From an uncultured Eubacteriales bacterium (GTDB taxonomy: Bacteria; Bacillota; Clostridia; Oscillospirales; Acutalibacteraceae), in the NCBI GenBank assembly GCA_900319615.1, contig ONPE01000078.1:686-7270 (forward strand): DNA of 6,585 nt. The letters run 5' to 3'. Numbering within the stretch: position 1 is the stretch's first letter; each line of letters starts with the position of its first letter. A model generated the notes under the pieces. That model was given only the letters and a program-made list of their open reading frames with translations, searched no databases and was not told where the DNA came from. The translations under genes and the position numbers were made by a program. This document shows, one piece after another, positions 6,221 to 6,585 of this stretch.

Positions 6221-6444
6221 ATGTCGGAATTCGAAAAAGCACTCAAAGAACGGTATTCCGTTAGTAAATATAAGCCCGATATGATATAAAAGTTGTTCAG
6301 CCGAAAAAGCAAAGCAAAAAGAACAGCGAAAATATCATGCTCGGATGAGAAGATATCGAAAGAAACCGCAAAAGCCCGATGCGAATGATGGTGAATGAGA
6401 TGGACAATATTGATCGCCGCATTTGCCGGGACAGCTCGATTTAA
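6221..6444 (+). pseudogene. Possible decayed small gene, function unknown
   Basis: AAGGAG (6212-6217) precedes ATG 6221 by only 3 nt and opens a 22-codon frame, MSEFEKALKERYSVSKYKPD then MI and TAA (6287-6289). Another frame overlaps its end and continues as DIKVVQPKKQSKKNSENIML (from 6283) to a TGA at 6346-6348. Beyond that TGA it reads EDIERNRKSPMRMMVNEMDN to a TAA at 6442-6444. The pieces look protein-like and could be one gene broken by a frameshift and a stop, but the A-rich composition can produce such strings by chance. I do not recognise a family. Confidence 0.25.
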
Positions 6445-6450
6445 ACCTCG

Positions 6451-6459
6451 TGTTATAAA
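6451..6459 (+). promoter_or_regulatory. Possible extended -10 promoter near the right edge
   Basis: TGT directly precedes TATAAA (6454-6459), an extended -10 pattern like those of the other rightward promoters. No good -35 lies 16-18 bp upstream. A transcript from here would start near 6466 and could serve a gene beyond the window. The surrounding 6440-6470 is A/T-rich, so a chance match is possible. Confidence 0.25.
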
Positions 6460-6516
6460 ATAATTATAAAAGACATCCCGGCGCTGTGAGAAGACTATGC
6501 GGACACGGGAGAGCGG

Positions 6517-6536
6517 AAAAATTCGGGTAGCCCGAA
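6517..6536 (-). terminator. Possible leftward intrinsic terminator
   Basis: On the minus strand, TTCGGG-CTA-CCCGAA (6522-6536) forms a perfect 6-bp stem with a 3-nt loop, followed at once by TTTTT (6517-6521). This would end a gene entering from beyond the right edge. The stem is short and also has a T-run on its other side, so confidence is limited. Confidence 0.4.
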
Positions 6537-6585
6537 AAAGTATCCCTCTACTATACGGAAACGGGAGATGTCAAAATTAAAGGGT

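Noticed and set aside
6221..6289. Resemblance of MSEFEKALKERYSVSKYKPD to a nitroreductase N-terminus
   Set aside because: The similarity is limited to about 15 common residues, and nothing downstream in any frame continues a nitroreductase.

Overview
The window looks like chromosomal DNA of a Gram-positive anaerobe of the Clostridia, most likely Ruminococcus or a close Oscillospiraceae relative. Evidence: strong AGGAGG/AAAGGAAG ribosome binding sites, promoters of the TTGACA/TATAAT type that often carry an extended -10 TGn, a secreted S8 peptidase with a PT-rich linker and a type I dockerin, and a second (broken) dockerin gene. The genus is inferred from this style of gene; no marker gene is present.

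Layout. Three genes read leftwards. (1) 1-542 is the 5' part of a gene for an N-in, single-pass membrane protein with a Gln-rich extracytoplasmic linker; it runs off the left edge. (2) 793-2385 encodes a dicarboxylate/amino acid:cation symporter (SDF) family transporter with an N-terminal domain of about 127 residues that looks like a degenerate GHKL/RsbW-type ATPase fold. It ends in a clear intrinsic terminator. (3) 2678-3988 encodes the secreted dockerin-bearing subtilase. Its promoter lies upstream at 4017-4045 and fixes the start at 3988. After an unassigned intergenic stretch, two units read rightwards. (4) 4381-4819 is a dockerin-protein pseudogene with intact promoter and RBS, a stop at codon 5, and a large internal deletion that puts the remaining half dockerin out of frame. 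(5) 4899-6143 encodes a leucine-carboxyl-methyltransferase-like protein with a C-terminal STAS (anti-sigma-factor-antagonist-like) domain. The last 440 bases hold no convincing intact gene: a hairpin, a possible decayed coding remnant, a possible leftward terminator and a possible structured leader.

How the parts may fit together. Each gene seems to have its own promoter, so there is no obvious operon. The most unusual point is that the two halves of a partner-switching module, a GHKL/RsbW-like fold and a STAS fold, each appear in this window fused to an unrelated effector (a membrane transporter and a methyltransferase). The transporter lacks several residues that bind substrate and cation in classical SDF proteins, and its GHKL domain lacks ATP-binding residues, so it may be a sensor or regulated carrier rather than a standard glutamate/C4-dicarboxylate porter. 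Any link between the two proteins is a hypothesis. All family assignments were made by eye from motifs, without database searches.
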